Shown: positions 14,676 to 21,914 of the stretch, one piece after another | How the letters are laid out: every line of letters starts with the position of its first letter | How positions within the stretch are numbered: position 1 is the first letter of the stretch | Assembly: GCA_003660905.1 (NCBI GenBank) | Contig: QMVB01000005.1 | Location: forward strand, 1 to 24,739 | From: Candidatus Nanohalarchaeota archaeon | Lineage (GTDB): Archaea > EX4484-52 | Length of the DNA stretch: 24,739 bases | Direction: 5' to 3' | Notes under the pieces: generated by a model | Databases searched by the model: none | Seen by the model: the letters and a program-made list of their open reading frames with translations, nothing else | What the model was told of the DNA's origin: nothing | Program-made: the position numbers and the translations under genes

Positions 14676-16850
14676 TTAATTCATTCCTTTCCTCGTCTTA
14701 ATCTCTTTCACAATCCTGTCCATTATGTCTCTCGGGACTTTTTCATAAACAATATCTATAAGGGACTGGAACCCTCTTCCTGCTGTTGCTGATTTTACGC
14801 CAGCCTCAAAACCGAACATCTCTGCAACAGGAAGTTTTGCCTCTATTGAATTCATGTCTCCTTCCTCGTGCATCTCTAAAATCTGACCTCTTCTGTTTTG
14901 GACTTCATTGATTATATTTCCCATATAGTCTATAGGCGCATCAATCCTTAGTATCTGCTTTGGTTCGTATAGTATAGCACCGCCATTGTTTATTGCTTCT
15001 CTTATTGCTGTCTTTACCGCAGGCAATACCTGAGCAGGACCTCTGTGGATTGCATCCTCGTGAAGCTTTGCATCCATCAGTTCTATGGAAACGCCCATCA
15101 ATGGCTCGTGCGCAAGAGGACCTTCTGAGCATACTTCTTTAAATGACTGGATAAGCAGTTCAATCACTTCATTAAGCTGGACAATGCCCTTTGTAAGATT
15201 TAAAAATATATTATTGTCATGGATTGCAACTATTTTTTTTGCTTTATTGGCCTCCATTCCGGCTTCCCTTAAATGCGCAGCTACTTCATTTAAATCCTGC
15301 TTTCTTATCTTACCCTGCTTTAGTTCCCCTGACCTTAATAAATTGATTATCTTTTCATCCAGAGGGCTTACTTTTATCATAAATTTATTGTGCTTATTCG
15401 GCGTTTTTCCCTCAATTTCAATAGATTCTTTCATGACACCTTCTTTGTAGATAACTATCGGCTTTGAAACATTTATCCCTATACCCTTGTACTTGATGAA
15501 TCTTTCAACCTTTGCTTCAATATGCAGTTCTCCAATACCGCTGACAAGAGTTTCTCCTGTATCTTCTGAAATATCAACTCTTATTGTCGGGTCTTCCTTT
15601 GCTCTTTGCTTCAAGATATCTATTAATTTCGGCAGATCCTTTATGCTCTTTACTTCAATCGCCTTTGTGACAACCGGCTCAAAGAGGTGCTGGATTGACT
15701 CAAACAATTCTACTTTCTCTATATTTAGTGCACATATCGTATCTCCTGTTGAGGATCCCGAAAGCCCTGATACTGCAACAATATTGCCGGATACAATAGA
15801 TTCAATAGGAATTCTTCTAGGTCCTGCATAGATGCCAAGCTGCTGTATTCTTTCATTTCTCTCCTGACTCTCATTTCGCACTTCCATTCCTTCTCTAATT
15901 GTTCCGCTAAAAACCCTTATTGTTGAAATTATTCCTGCCTGCGGGTCCTGCATCGTGTTTGTGATAATCCCTACAAATGGACCCTGTGGATTTGATGCTA
16001 CCAGAGATTTTCCGACATCTGTCTTAGTGTCGCCTCCCCATATTTTTTCAATCCTGTATTTCTGGGCAACTTTAGGATTAGGAAGATGGTTTATAACCAT
16101 ATCAAGAAGAACTTCGCTTATATTTGCCTTTTTGGTAAGCTCTTTTTCCTTATCCTCCTTTGTGTATTTGATTATATCTTTAAATGTGATTCCTGTCTTT
16201 TTCATGAATGCAACAGACAATGCCCAATTTCTGTAAGCAGAGCCGAAAGCAACACTGCCTTCTGCTACATTTACCTGCCATTTATTCTTGAACTCTTCAG
16301 CAGTTGCTTTTTGTATAAGCACATTTACATCTGTGATTATTCTCGTAACTCTCTCCTGAATTTTCTCGGGCGTCAAATCGAGTTCCTTGATAAGCCTGTC
16401 CATCTTGTTTATGAACAAAGTCGGCTTTACTCTTTCCTTCAATGCCTGCCTGACCACAGTCTCTGTCTGCGGCATGACACCATCCACTGCATCCACCAGG
16501 ATGACGCACCCGTCTACTGCTCTCATCGCGCGGGTTACATCACCGCCAAAATCAACATGACCCGGAGTGTCTATTAGGTTAATCAGATAATCTTCATTAT
16601 TAAAACTATGAATCATTGAAACATTGGCAGAATATATTGTTATTCCCCTTTCCTGTTCCTGTTTGTCAAAATCCATAAAGCACTGCTTTCCTGCAGTTTC
16701 CGTACTTATAAGCCCTGATGCGGCAAGCAGATTATCTGTAAGGGTCGTCTTGCCATGATCTATATGTGCCGCGATAGCTATATTTCTAATCTTCGCCTGA
16801 TTGTTCACTACATTCTTGATTTTTTCTACAATTAAATCTGCTTTTGCCAT
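14676..16850 (-). CDS. fusA: Archaeal translation elongation factor 2 (EF-2)
   Basis: A 724-residue translational GTPase that moves tRNA and mRNA after peptide-bond formation. The G domain shows AHIDHGKTTL (G1), the G2 region RGITIYSA, DTPGHVDF (G3) and NKMD (G4). Domains II to V follow, with VFSGTIREG in domain II and EDAIHRGPAQVLPA in domain IV. The His in IHRGPAQ is the diphthamide site and is preserved. ADP-ribosylation sensitivity and a diphthamide pathway are thus expected from family knowledge. The start is chosen at the second ATG (16850) because GAGG lies 6 bases upstream and the N-terminus MAKADLIVEKIK then matches other archaeal EF-2; an in-frame ATG at 16862 would add four residues. 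Length is normal. No ribosomal-protein genes are adjacent, unlike the str operon of many archaea. Confidence 0.95.
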   Translation of the reverse strand: MAKADLIVEKIKNVVNNQAKIRNIAIAAHIDHGKTTLTDNLLAASGLISTETAGKQCFMDFDKQEQERGITIYSANVSMIHSFNNEDYLINLIDTPGHVDFGGDVTRAMRAVDGCVILVDAVDGVMPQTETVVRQALKERVKPTLFINKMDRLIKELDLTPEKIQERVTRIITDVNVLIQKATAEEFKNKWQVNVAEGSVAFGSAYRNWALSVAFMKKTGITFKDIIKYTKEDKEKELTKKANISEVLLDMVINHLPNPKVAQKYRIEKIWGGDTKTDVGKSLVASNPQGPFVGIITNTMQDPQAGIISTIRVFSGTIREGMEVRNESQERNERIQQLGIYAGPRRIPIESIVSGNIVAVSGLSGSSTGDTICALNIEKVELFESIQHLFEPVVTKAIEVKSIKDLPKLIDILKQRAKEDPTIRVDISEDTGETLVSGIGELHIEAKVERFIKYKGIGINVSKPIVIYKEGVMKESIEIEGKTPNKHNKFMIKVSPLDEKIINLLRSGELKQGKIRKQDLNEVAAHLREAGMEANKAKKIVAIHDNNIFLNLTKGIVQLNEVIELLIQSFKEVCSEGPLAHEPLMGVSIELMDAKLHEDAIHRGPAQVLPAVKTAIREAINNGGAILYEPKQILRIDAPIDYMGNIINEVQNRRGQILEMHEEGDMNSIEAKLPVAEMFGFEAGVKSATAGRGFQSLIDIVYEKVPRDIMDRIVKEIKTRKGMN

Positions 16851-16856
16851 TTTAAT

Positions 16857-16860
16857 CCTC
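16857..16860 (-). promoter_or_regulatory. Shine-Dalgarno site deciding the EF-2 start
   Basis: GAGG overlaps the ATG at 16862-16860 and stands 6 bases before the ATG at 16850. It makes the downstream ATG the more likely start. Confidence 0.5.
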
Positions 16861-16907
16861 ATTTATACAATTACTTTGGAATATACCAATAGAAAATTAA
16901 CCAGCAT

Positions 16908-16920
16908 TTTTAAAAACTTA
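16908..16920 (+). promoter_or_regulatory. TATA-like box of the pilus-like gene cluster
   Basis: TTTTAAAAACTTA is centred about 24 bases before the ATG at 16937, predicting a leaderless message. The sequence is nearly symmetric, so it might also serve the divergent EF-2 gene with a leader of about 40 bases. Confidence 0.4.
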
Positions 16921-16936
16921 AAATTTTTATATTAGT

Positions 16937-18067
16937 ATGCATTGCTTATTTTTATCTGGGAAAAAAAGAAAGGGGTTCATGTACACTCTTTTCACTACGA
17001 TTATTTTTGCTATCATTATATCCAACATTGCAATGAACCATGATTATCCCTATAAATTAGATGAAAACTACAAGATGATAAGAAGCAATGAAATGAACTA
17101 TTTCACAGAGGGGGTTTTTGCTGACATAGGAAGAAGCTTTTTTATCAGTGGAAAATTGGCTGTCATTGCGATTACAAATTATGAGCTCCAGAATGGAACT
17201 TTTGTAAACAACAGCAATCAAAGCCTGGTTGAAACAATGCTTAACGGAACCTACAACGGAATATATCTGCCTTTTATTGAAAACGCAACACTCGACGACT
17301 GGCATGGTTCCATCAAAAAGCTGGCAGAAGGGTTAAGCTATAATATAGAGGTTACTATCCACAAGATTGAATTAATGCAGGAAGACAACTTCAATTTAAA
17401 TATTACCTCTCTTACAAATATATTGATTATGGATCCTATATTGTCTGCCTCATTAAACAGAACTATCCCTTTTTCGAAAATAATTTCATTGCAAGACCTG
17501 GAAGACCCGTTCAATACTGTCCTGAGCAAAGGATATATCCACCAGAAATATCTCCAATGCAGCCGCATTGAAGGAAGCTATTCTTCACTTAACTGGACTT
17601 ATGGCAGGAGCTATGTTGACTTTACAGAAACCAACTTTTCGGCATTTTCATTTCCTGTAAACACTTTTCTTATCACAAAAAATATTTCCAATGTCGTGGA
17701 TTTTGGCGGATTTACAGCAGTGATTGGAGAAACAGAGGAAAATACAGGTAGTGTGGATTGCATTTCCGGCGCAGCCAATGCAACAGACTTTATTGAAAAT
17801 AATTCAATAATTGTTCTGGACAGAAATTACATATGGATTACAAACCTCACAAGCCAAAGCAGCCATTCCTGTTTTTTTGAGGCAAAAGATGCGCCCTGCT
17901 TTCTGGACCGCATAGAAAATTCAAGTTCGTTCAGCCATAAATACATGCCCGGCAACAGGGGCATTGGCTCATTCATAAATATACTGCATTTTCCGGTTAT
18001 TTTGCAGGATTATTCAAAGGAAGGGCTTGGCGACTACAAACTGGACTGGAAATACTATCCTGTCTAA
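16937..18067 (+). CDS. Pilin-like secreted or membrane-anchored protein, first gene of pilus-like cluster
   Basis: A 376-residue protein with a basic N-terminus, then one hydrophobic helix: SGKKRKGFMYTLFTTIIFAIIISNIA (positions about 7-32; split as a charged KKRKGF and the helix). This resembles the class III (prepilin-type) signal layout, in which a Lys-Gly precedes a helix that becomes the pilus core. The conserved Glu of classic pilins is not seen. The rest is extracellular in character, with many N-x-S/T sequons and six or so Cys, and too long for a major pilin. It is 10 bp before an unrecognised membrane protein and in line with a pilus ATPase, so a minor pilin, tip protein or adhesin of a type IV pilus-like machine is plausible. 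I do not recognise the family. A start at Met15 is possible but would lose the basic part. Confidence 0.65.
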   Translation: MHCLFLSGKKRKGFMYTLFTTIIFAIIISNIAMNHDYPYKLDENYKMIRSNEMNYFTEGVFADIGRSFFISGKLAVIAITNYELQNGTFVNNSNQSLVETMLNGTYNGIYLPFIENATLDDWHGSIKKLAEGLSYNIEVTIHKIELMQEDNFNLNITSLTNILIMDPILSASLNRTIPFSKIISLQDLEDPFNTVLSKGYIHQKYLQCSRIEGSYSSLNWTYGRSYVDFTETNFSAFSFPVNTFLITKNISNVVDFGGFTAVIGETEENTGSVDCISGAANATDFIENNSIIVLDRNYIWITNLTSQSSHSCFFEAKDAPCFLDRIENSSSFSHKYMPGNRGIGSFINILHFPVILQDYSKEGLGDYKLDWKYYPV

Positions 18068-18077
18068 TTCAGCGATT

Positions 18078-18737
18078 ATGATAAAAAAAATTATAAGAAA
18101 AATGCACGAATTAATGTTCAAAAAAAACAGGGCAGTAAAACCCAGTTACAGAAAAACTATCAAAATCCGGACTCCAAAGACAGGAGATCTCTTCAAAAAA
18201 TTCGATAAGCTAAATATGAAGCATAAAGGAGTTTTTTTGTTGGCAGGATTTGTAATTTTTTCGCTGTTCTTTTCAAAAATCCTCTTCTGGATTGCAGTGC
18301 TCATGTTTGCGGTAGCGGTCTCAAAACTAATACAGATATTTTTCCCTCTTGTTGTGGGGTTTGACTGGGGTTCCTTTGCCTGCATATTTATTGCTTATTA
18401 TGTTCATCCTGTCGTTGCTCTGTTGTGCGTCTCGATTGCATCTGTGCTTGGGTCCCTTTTGAGGGGACAGCACAAAGCAGATATGATTGCCCTTCCGCTT
18501 TTCGGCTATATCTCAATAAATATTCTCTTCCTCATTTTTCCCTTTCAGTCATGGGCTTTCTTTAACACAGCAGCTCTAATGACGCTTGTATATGCAGCCA
18601 CTAACATACTTTTCTCTTATTTTTTCATGGGAAGAATTGACATAAACTCAGTCTCATTTTTAGTAACTTTAATTATAAATAACTTCTTCTTAATAAAATA
18701 TATATCCCCGTATATAGTAAAGTCAGCGGGTCTTTAG
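18078..18737 (+). CDS. Polytopic membrane protein of unknown family, second gene of pilus-like cluster
   Basis: A 219-residue protein with a Lys/Arg-rich cytoplasmic N-terminal segment of about 50 residues and then five or six hydrophobic segments (FLLAGFVIFSLFF, ILFWIAVLMFAVAV, FACIFIAYYVHPVVALLCV, LFGYISINILFLIF, TAALMTLVYAATNILFSYFF, LVTLIINNFFLI). The start at 18078 is chosen because it follows the upstream stop by 10 bp; an in-frame ATG at 18027 would overlap that gene by 41 bp. It stops 4 bp before the ATPase gene, so all three are likely one transcript. It is too short and lacks the layout of TadC/GspF/ArlJ platform proteins. Its function is unknown; a membrane partner of the ATPase is inferred from position only. 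Confidence 0.65.
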   Translation: MIKKIIRKMHELMFKKNRAVKPSYRKTIKIRTPKTGDLFKKFDKLNMKHKGVFLLAGFVIFSLFFSKILFWIAVLMFAVAVSKLIQIFFPLVVGFDWGSFACIFIAYYVHPVVALLCVSIASVLGSLLRGQHKADMIALPLFGYISINILFLIFPFQSWAFFNTAALMTLVYAATNILFSYFFMGRIDINSVSFLVTLIINNFFLIKYISPYIVKSAGL

Positions 18738-18741
18738 AAAT

Positions 18742-20364
18742 ATGTTTGATGATATAAGATTGAAAGGCATTCTCAGGCGGAGACTGAACAAAATAAAGGA
18801 AGAAGATATAAAAAGAAATGATGAAATTGAAAATTTCAAAATAGGCAAGAAAAAAAAAGTCACGCTTTTAAAAACATTTGATAAGCGGGAAGACATAAAT
18901 GTCTATTATCCTCTTATATATCCCTATGCTTATGCAAGAATAAAATGGAATCCTGAAATTAATGAAGTCCAGTATTGTGTCGAACAGCCGCAATTGAGCG
19001 AAGAAGAAAAAAATATATATGTCCTGTTGCAGGCCTCCCTCATAAAAACAATAGATGTAAATCTCTACAGTCTCAAGACAGACGATGAAAAGATTAATTA
19101 TATAAAAAAAAAAATAAATGACATTTTGATTGAATTTGGAGTTGTGCTTCATTCAGGGCAATATATCCGCCTGCTTTATAATGTATATGTGAATTTTGTC
19201 GGGCTTGGAAAAATAGAGCCCCTAATGAACGATACAGGCATAGAAGACATTAGCTGCGACGGCACAGGAGTCAATATTTACATTTCCCATAAAAAATACG
19301 GAAACCTGATGACAAATGTTATGTTTGAGGAAGAGAATGAATTGACCTCGTTTGTAGTCAAGCTCTCAGAGCGGTGCTCCAGATATGTATCCTATGCTGA
19401 GCCCCTTCTTGATGCGACTTTGCCTGATGGCTCCCGTATAAATGCAACGCTTTCAAAGGATATATCTACTCGCGGCCCGACATTCACAATAAGGAAATTC
19501 AGGGAAATTCCTTTCAGCATAATTGATTTAATCCAAAACAAAACTCTTTCAGTGCGGTCAATTGCTTTTTTATGGTTGCTTGTAGAGCACAAGCAAAATA
19601 TACTGATTTGCGGAGGCACAAGCTCAGGAAAAACATCCCTTCTCAATGCACTTGTCCTATTCATACATCCGGAAAATAAAGTAATATCCATTGAAGATAC
19701 AAGAGAATTGAATCTTCTGCACAAAAACTGGATGCCTTCTCTTTCCAGGAGAGGATTCGGGGCAATAGATGCCTATGGGCGAAGATATGGAGAGATAACA
19801 ATGTTTACTCTGCTTAAGGAATCATTCAGGCAAAATCCAGACTATATTGTTGTCGGGGAAGTACGTGGAGAAGAAGCATCTGTGCTGTTCCAGGGAATGG
19901 CATCAGGGCATCCTTCGCTTGGAACCATTCACGGCGGGTCAGTGGAAGATATACTCCAGCGGTTGCAGACCCCTCCTATAAATCTCTCAAGCAGCATCAT
20001 AGAAATACTTGATTATCTTATTGTAATTACCCGGGCAACAAAATACGGGAAATCATCGCGAAGGCTGAAAGAAATCAACTTTATTGAAAAGGTAGGATCA
20101 ACCGGTTCCATTACTTATAAGACTCCTTTTAAATGGAACCCAAAAACAGATAAATTTATGGAGAAAAAAGATGATGTTTTTGTGTGCCTAACCAAATTGA
20201 GTGAAGAATATGGAATAGAACCGGAGGAATGCCTTGCTGAAATAAAGAGGCGGGAAAAATACCTGTTGTGGATGAAGAAACATAAAATTGAATCTTTTCA
20301 ATATGTATATGAAAAAATTGAGCAATACTACAACAAATACGAAAACAAGGAAGTTAAGGTTTAA
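18742..20364 (+). CDS. Type IV pilus / type II secretion-type ATPase (TadA/PilB/GspE-VirB11 superfamily)
   Basis: A 540-residue motor ATPase. The N-terminal 150 residues are lysine-rich with YYPLIYPYAYARIKW (55-69), as in archaeal TadA-like proteins. The core has the N-terminal domain (IEDISCDGTGVNIYI, 167-181; LPDGSRINATL, 227-237), Walker A GGTSSGKTS (291-299), Asp box IEDTREL (317-323), Walker B VGEVRGEEA (371-379) and His box GHPSLGTIHGGS (389-400). All catalytic motifs are intact. Such ATPases form hexamers on the cytoplasmic face and drive pilin assembly or export with a TadC-type membrane platform, which is not encoded in this window. It starts 4 bp after the membrane-protein gene, and its 3' end overlaps the convergent endA end by 11 bp. 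Confidence 0.92.
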   Translation: MFDDIRLKGILRRRLNKIKEEDIKRNDEIENFKIGKKKKVTLLKTFDKREDINVYYPLIYPYAYARIKWNPEINEVQYCVEQPQLSEEEKNIYVLLQASLIKTIDVNLYSLKTDDEKINYIKKKINDILIEFGVVLHSGQYIRLLYNVYVNFVGLGKIEPLMNDTGIEDISCDGTGVNIYISHKKYGNLMTNVMFEEENELTSFVVKLSERCSRYVSYAEPLLDATLPDGSRINATLSKDISTRGPTFTIRKFREIPFSIIDLIQNKTLSVRSIAFLWLLVEHKQNILICGGTSSGKTSLLNALVLFIHPENKVISIEDTRELNLLHKNWMPSLSRRGFGAIDAYGRRYGEITMFTLLKESFRQNPDYIVVGEVRGEEASVLFQGMASGHPSLGTIHGGSVEDILQRLQTPPINLSSSIIEILDYLIVITRATKYGKSSRRLKEINFIEKVGSTGSITYKTPFKWNPKTDKFMEKKDDVFVCLTKLSEEYGIEPEECLAEIKRREKYLLWMKKHKIESFQYVYEKIEQYYNKYENKEVKV

Positions 20365-20914
20365 TTCTGCAGACTGTGTAATATGTCACCTCTCCCTCGC
20401 AGTCTACTACTCCCATTAGGGCGACTGAGCGGATATTATGTGACAGCCGGACATATCTGGACACTTCATAATAAGCAAAAACATCATTTTCCGAGACTGC
20501 ATGAACATTGTATTTAGTATGCTCTTTTTTGGATTTATCTCCCTGCTTATATGGATTCACCCCTTTATCGTAAACCCTGAAATGGGTTCCGAATTTAAAG
20601 CCGGATTTTACAATATATCCTCTTTTCCTCAAATCGCGGTACACTCTGTATTTCTGGTAGAGTTCCCTGGCATCTTTTGAGCAGATAGCATAAAATTTCT
20701 CGAAAGTCAAAATTTTTCCTGCGCTGTTGTCTTTTAGTACTATTCTTTCTAATTCTATCAAAAACAGCGTCTCTTCAACAGAGAGCTGAAGAACATTCTT
20801 GTTGTTGAATTCAATATATTTGCCAAAATATTTCTCATCATGTATAATTTGAGCATCTTTTTCCTTGAAAATATACACATTTTCATCCAAAAACAGGGCT
20901 TCTATCGGCTTCAT
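20354..20914 (-). CDS. endA: tRNA-splicing endonuclease (EndA) with Ser in place of the catalytic Lys
   Basis: A 186-residue protein of the archaeal tRNA-intron endonuclease family, the size of homotetrameric (alpha4) subunits. The C-terminal nuclease domain shows YRVYRDLRKRGYIVKSGFK, then FRVYDKG (Tyr115), EHTKYNV (His132) and SRYVRLSHNIRSVALMGVVD with DCEGEVTYY at the end. The M. jannaschii triad is Tyr115, His125, Lys156; His to Lys is 31 residues, and here residue 163, 31 after His132, is Ser, with Val next to it. The loop between Tyr and His is 7 residues longer. The enzyme would cut introns from pre-tRNAs at bulge-helix-bulge sites, but a missing Lys suggests weakened activity or a role as one half of a heteromer. 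It converges with the ATPase gene and is divergent from the histone gene. Confidence 0.85.
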   Translation of the reverse strand: MKPIEALFLDENVYIFKEKDAQIIHDEKYFGKYIEFNNKNVLQLSVEETLFLIELERIVLKDNSAGKILTFEKFYAICSKDARELYQKYRVYRDLRKRGYIVKSGFKFGTHFRVYDKGVNPYKQGDKSKKEHTKYNVHAVSENDVFAYYEVSRYVRLSHNIRSVALMGVVDCEGEVTYYTVCRIKP

Positions 20915-20929
20915 ATACTCTAAAAAAGC

Positions 20930-20942
20930 ATATATTTATATA
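20930..20942 (-). promoter_or_regulatory. TATA-like box of endA
   Basis: ATATATTTATATA on the plus strand (TATATAAATATAT on the minus strand) is centred about 22-24 bases upstream of the endA ATG at 20914, the leaderless spacing. Confidence 0.4.
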
Positions 20943-21000
20943 ATTAATTGTTTAATAGTCTTTAAGGGCTTTTAAGCCACATATTAAAAAGTGATATATT

Positions 21001-21177
21001 ATGGCAGACAGTTATATAGTAAAAAGTAAAATAAGAGAATATGCAAAGAGCAAAGACATGAATGTATCTGCAGAGGCAGATGAAGCATTAAACAGTGCTG
21101 TTGAAGAACTGCTTTCAAAGGCAGTAGCAAGAGCAGAAGGAAACTCCAGAAAAACCATAAAAGGAAGAGACATCTAA
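21001..21177 (+). CDS. Short DUF1931-type histone-fold protein
   Basis: A 58-residue protein beginning MADSYIVKSKIREYAKSKDM and ending RKTIKGRDI. The pattern of a short helix, a long helix (EADEALNSAVEELLSKAVARAE) and a final 'RKTIKGRD' matches the second half of a histone fold; the closing R-K-T-x-x-x-R-D motif is the histone L2 loop and DNA-contacting residues. Such mini-histones (DUF1931-like) are common in DPANN and haloarchaeal genomes; as dimers they may bind DNA or regulate transcription, which is family inference. GTGA lies 7 bases before the ATG. T runs just after the stop probably end transcription, so it is probably expressed alone, divergent from endA. Confidence 0.8.
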   Translation: MADSYIVKSKIREYAKSKDMNVSAEADEALNSAVEELLSKAVARAEGNSRKTIKGRDI

Positions 21178-21179
21178 GG

Positions 21180-21210
21180 TTTTTTTAACAAAGTTTCTTT
21201 TTTTATTTTT
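21180..21210 (+). terminator. U-tract terminator of the mini-histone gene
   Basis: Three T runs (7 T at 21180-21186, 7 T at 21198-21204, 5 T at 21206-21210) begin 3 bases after the stop, with more T-rich sequence to about 21227. There is no clear hairpin, as expected for archaeal termination. Confidence 0.5.
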
Positions 21211-21267
21211 TATTAATTATTATTTTTGATTAGATGAATGTATCGTCGTTCAGAAAACCGTAACACT

Positions 21268-21280
21268 TATAAATATAATT
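21268..21280 (+). promoter_or_regulatory. TATA-like box of the GbsR/MarR-type regulator
   Basis: TATAAATATAATT (within TAACACTTATAAATATAATT) lies about 40-50 bases before the ATG at 21318, predicting a short leader of about 15-20 bases. Confidence 0.35.
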
Positions 21281-21317
21281 ATATATATTTCATTAAAAAC
21301 TGAAATTTGTGAATCTA

Positions 21318-21803
21318 ATGGAGCAAGACATATCAAAAAGTGAGAAAGAGTTTATTGACCGGACCGGAAAAATCTCTAAACAGTGGAGTCTTGGAGAACC
21401 TGCCGGCAGAGTATGGGCGGCGCTTTTATTTGCAGAATATCCTCTTTCCCAAAAAGATATAGCAACGAAAACAGAGTACAGTTTAAGTCTGGTAAGTCCT
21501 AGTTTGAAAATTCTTGAATCATTAAATTTAATAAGGTCCATTAGAGGAGAAGGAAGAGAAAAACTATACAAATTAGAATTATCCTTTATCGAAGCGTTCA
21601 ACATACTAATTAAAAGACAATTAGAACACGATATTAATCCTCTTATCGAGCATTTGGACAGGATAGAAGAAAAAAACAAAAATCCAAAATTGTTAAAATT
21701 AACTGCCGAATATAAACAGCTTAAGCTGTATCTTGATTGGTTTGGAAAAATGATAAGCATGAAAAAAGTTACAGGTGAAAAAATAAAGAAGTTATTGGGA
21801 TGA
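21318..21803 (+). CDS. GbsR/MarR-like winged-helix transcriptional regulator
   Basis: A 161-residue DNA-binding regulator. The N-terminal helix is followed by ISKQWSLGEPAGRVWAALLF, the 'G.p...GR.w..L' signature of GbsR-type proteins. A winged helix follows (LSQKDIATKTEYSLSLVSPSLKILESLNLIRSIRGEGREKLYKLE), in which SLSLVSPSLKILE is the recognition helix and GEGREKLYKL the wing. The C-terminal half is a long Lys/Glu-rich helix pair (about residues 85-150) for dimerisation. A GTG at 21309 could start it three codons earlier; the ATG at 21318 was chosen as the better codon. It lies 95 bp upstream of the Tes-like radical-SAM gene and may control it and the lipocalin-like gene. A dyad, GACC-AAT-GGTC, sits in that gap. 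Confidence 0.75.
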   Translation: MEQDISKSEKEFIDRTGKISKQWSLGEPAGRVWAALLFAEYPLSQKDIATKTEYSLSLVSPSLKILESLNLIRSIRGEGREKLYKLELSFIEAFNILIKRQLEHDINPLIEHLDRIEEKNKNPKLLKLTAEYKQLKLYLDWFGKMISMKKVTGEKIKKLLG

Positions 21804-21857
21804 TTTTTTTTTTTGAATCCTGAATTTCACAAAAAACTGAAATAAGTTAAAATGAAA

Positions 21858-21868
21858 GACCAATGGTC
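21858..21868. promoter_or_regulatory. Possible operator dyad before the radical-SAM gene
   Basis: GACC-AAT-GGTC is an inverted repeat of four bases around three, 30 bases before the radical-SAM ATG and downstream of the regulator gene. Winged-helix dimers bind such dyads, but this one is short and there is no second copy. Confidence 0.2.
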
Positions 21869-21889
21869 GTATCTTATGTTTACTCAATG

Positions 21890-21914
21890 TGATAAAATAT
21901 GGAAATAAAAAAAA
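21890..21914 (+). repeat. 25-bp block repeated at two gene starts, copy 1
   Basis: These 25 bases, spanning the ATG of the radical-SAM gene, are identical to 23427-23451, which spans the ATG of the lipocalin-like gene. Both encode MEIKK at the start. The block is AT-rich, TGATAAAAT before the ATG and GAAAT plus eight A after it. Confidence 0.6.

Noticed and set aside
14941..16509. Several frames on both strands inside EF-2
   Set aside because: All are antisense or shifted readings of the conserved EF-2 gene.
18027..18077. Upstream ATG extension of the membrane-protein gene
   Set aside because: It would overlap the preceding gene by 41 bp, and the added residues are the out-of-frame reading of that gene's end. 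ATG 18078 follows the stop neatly.
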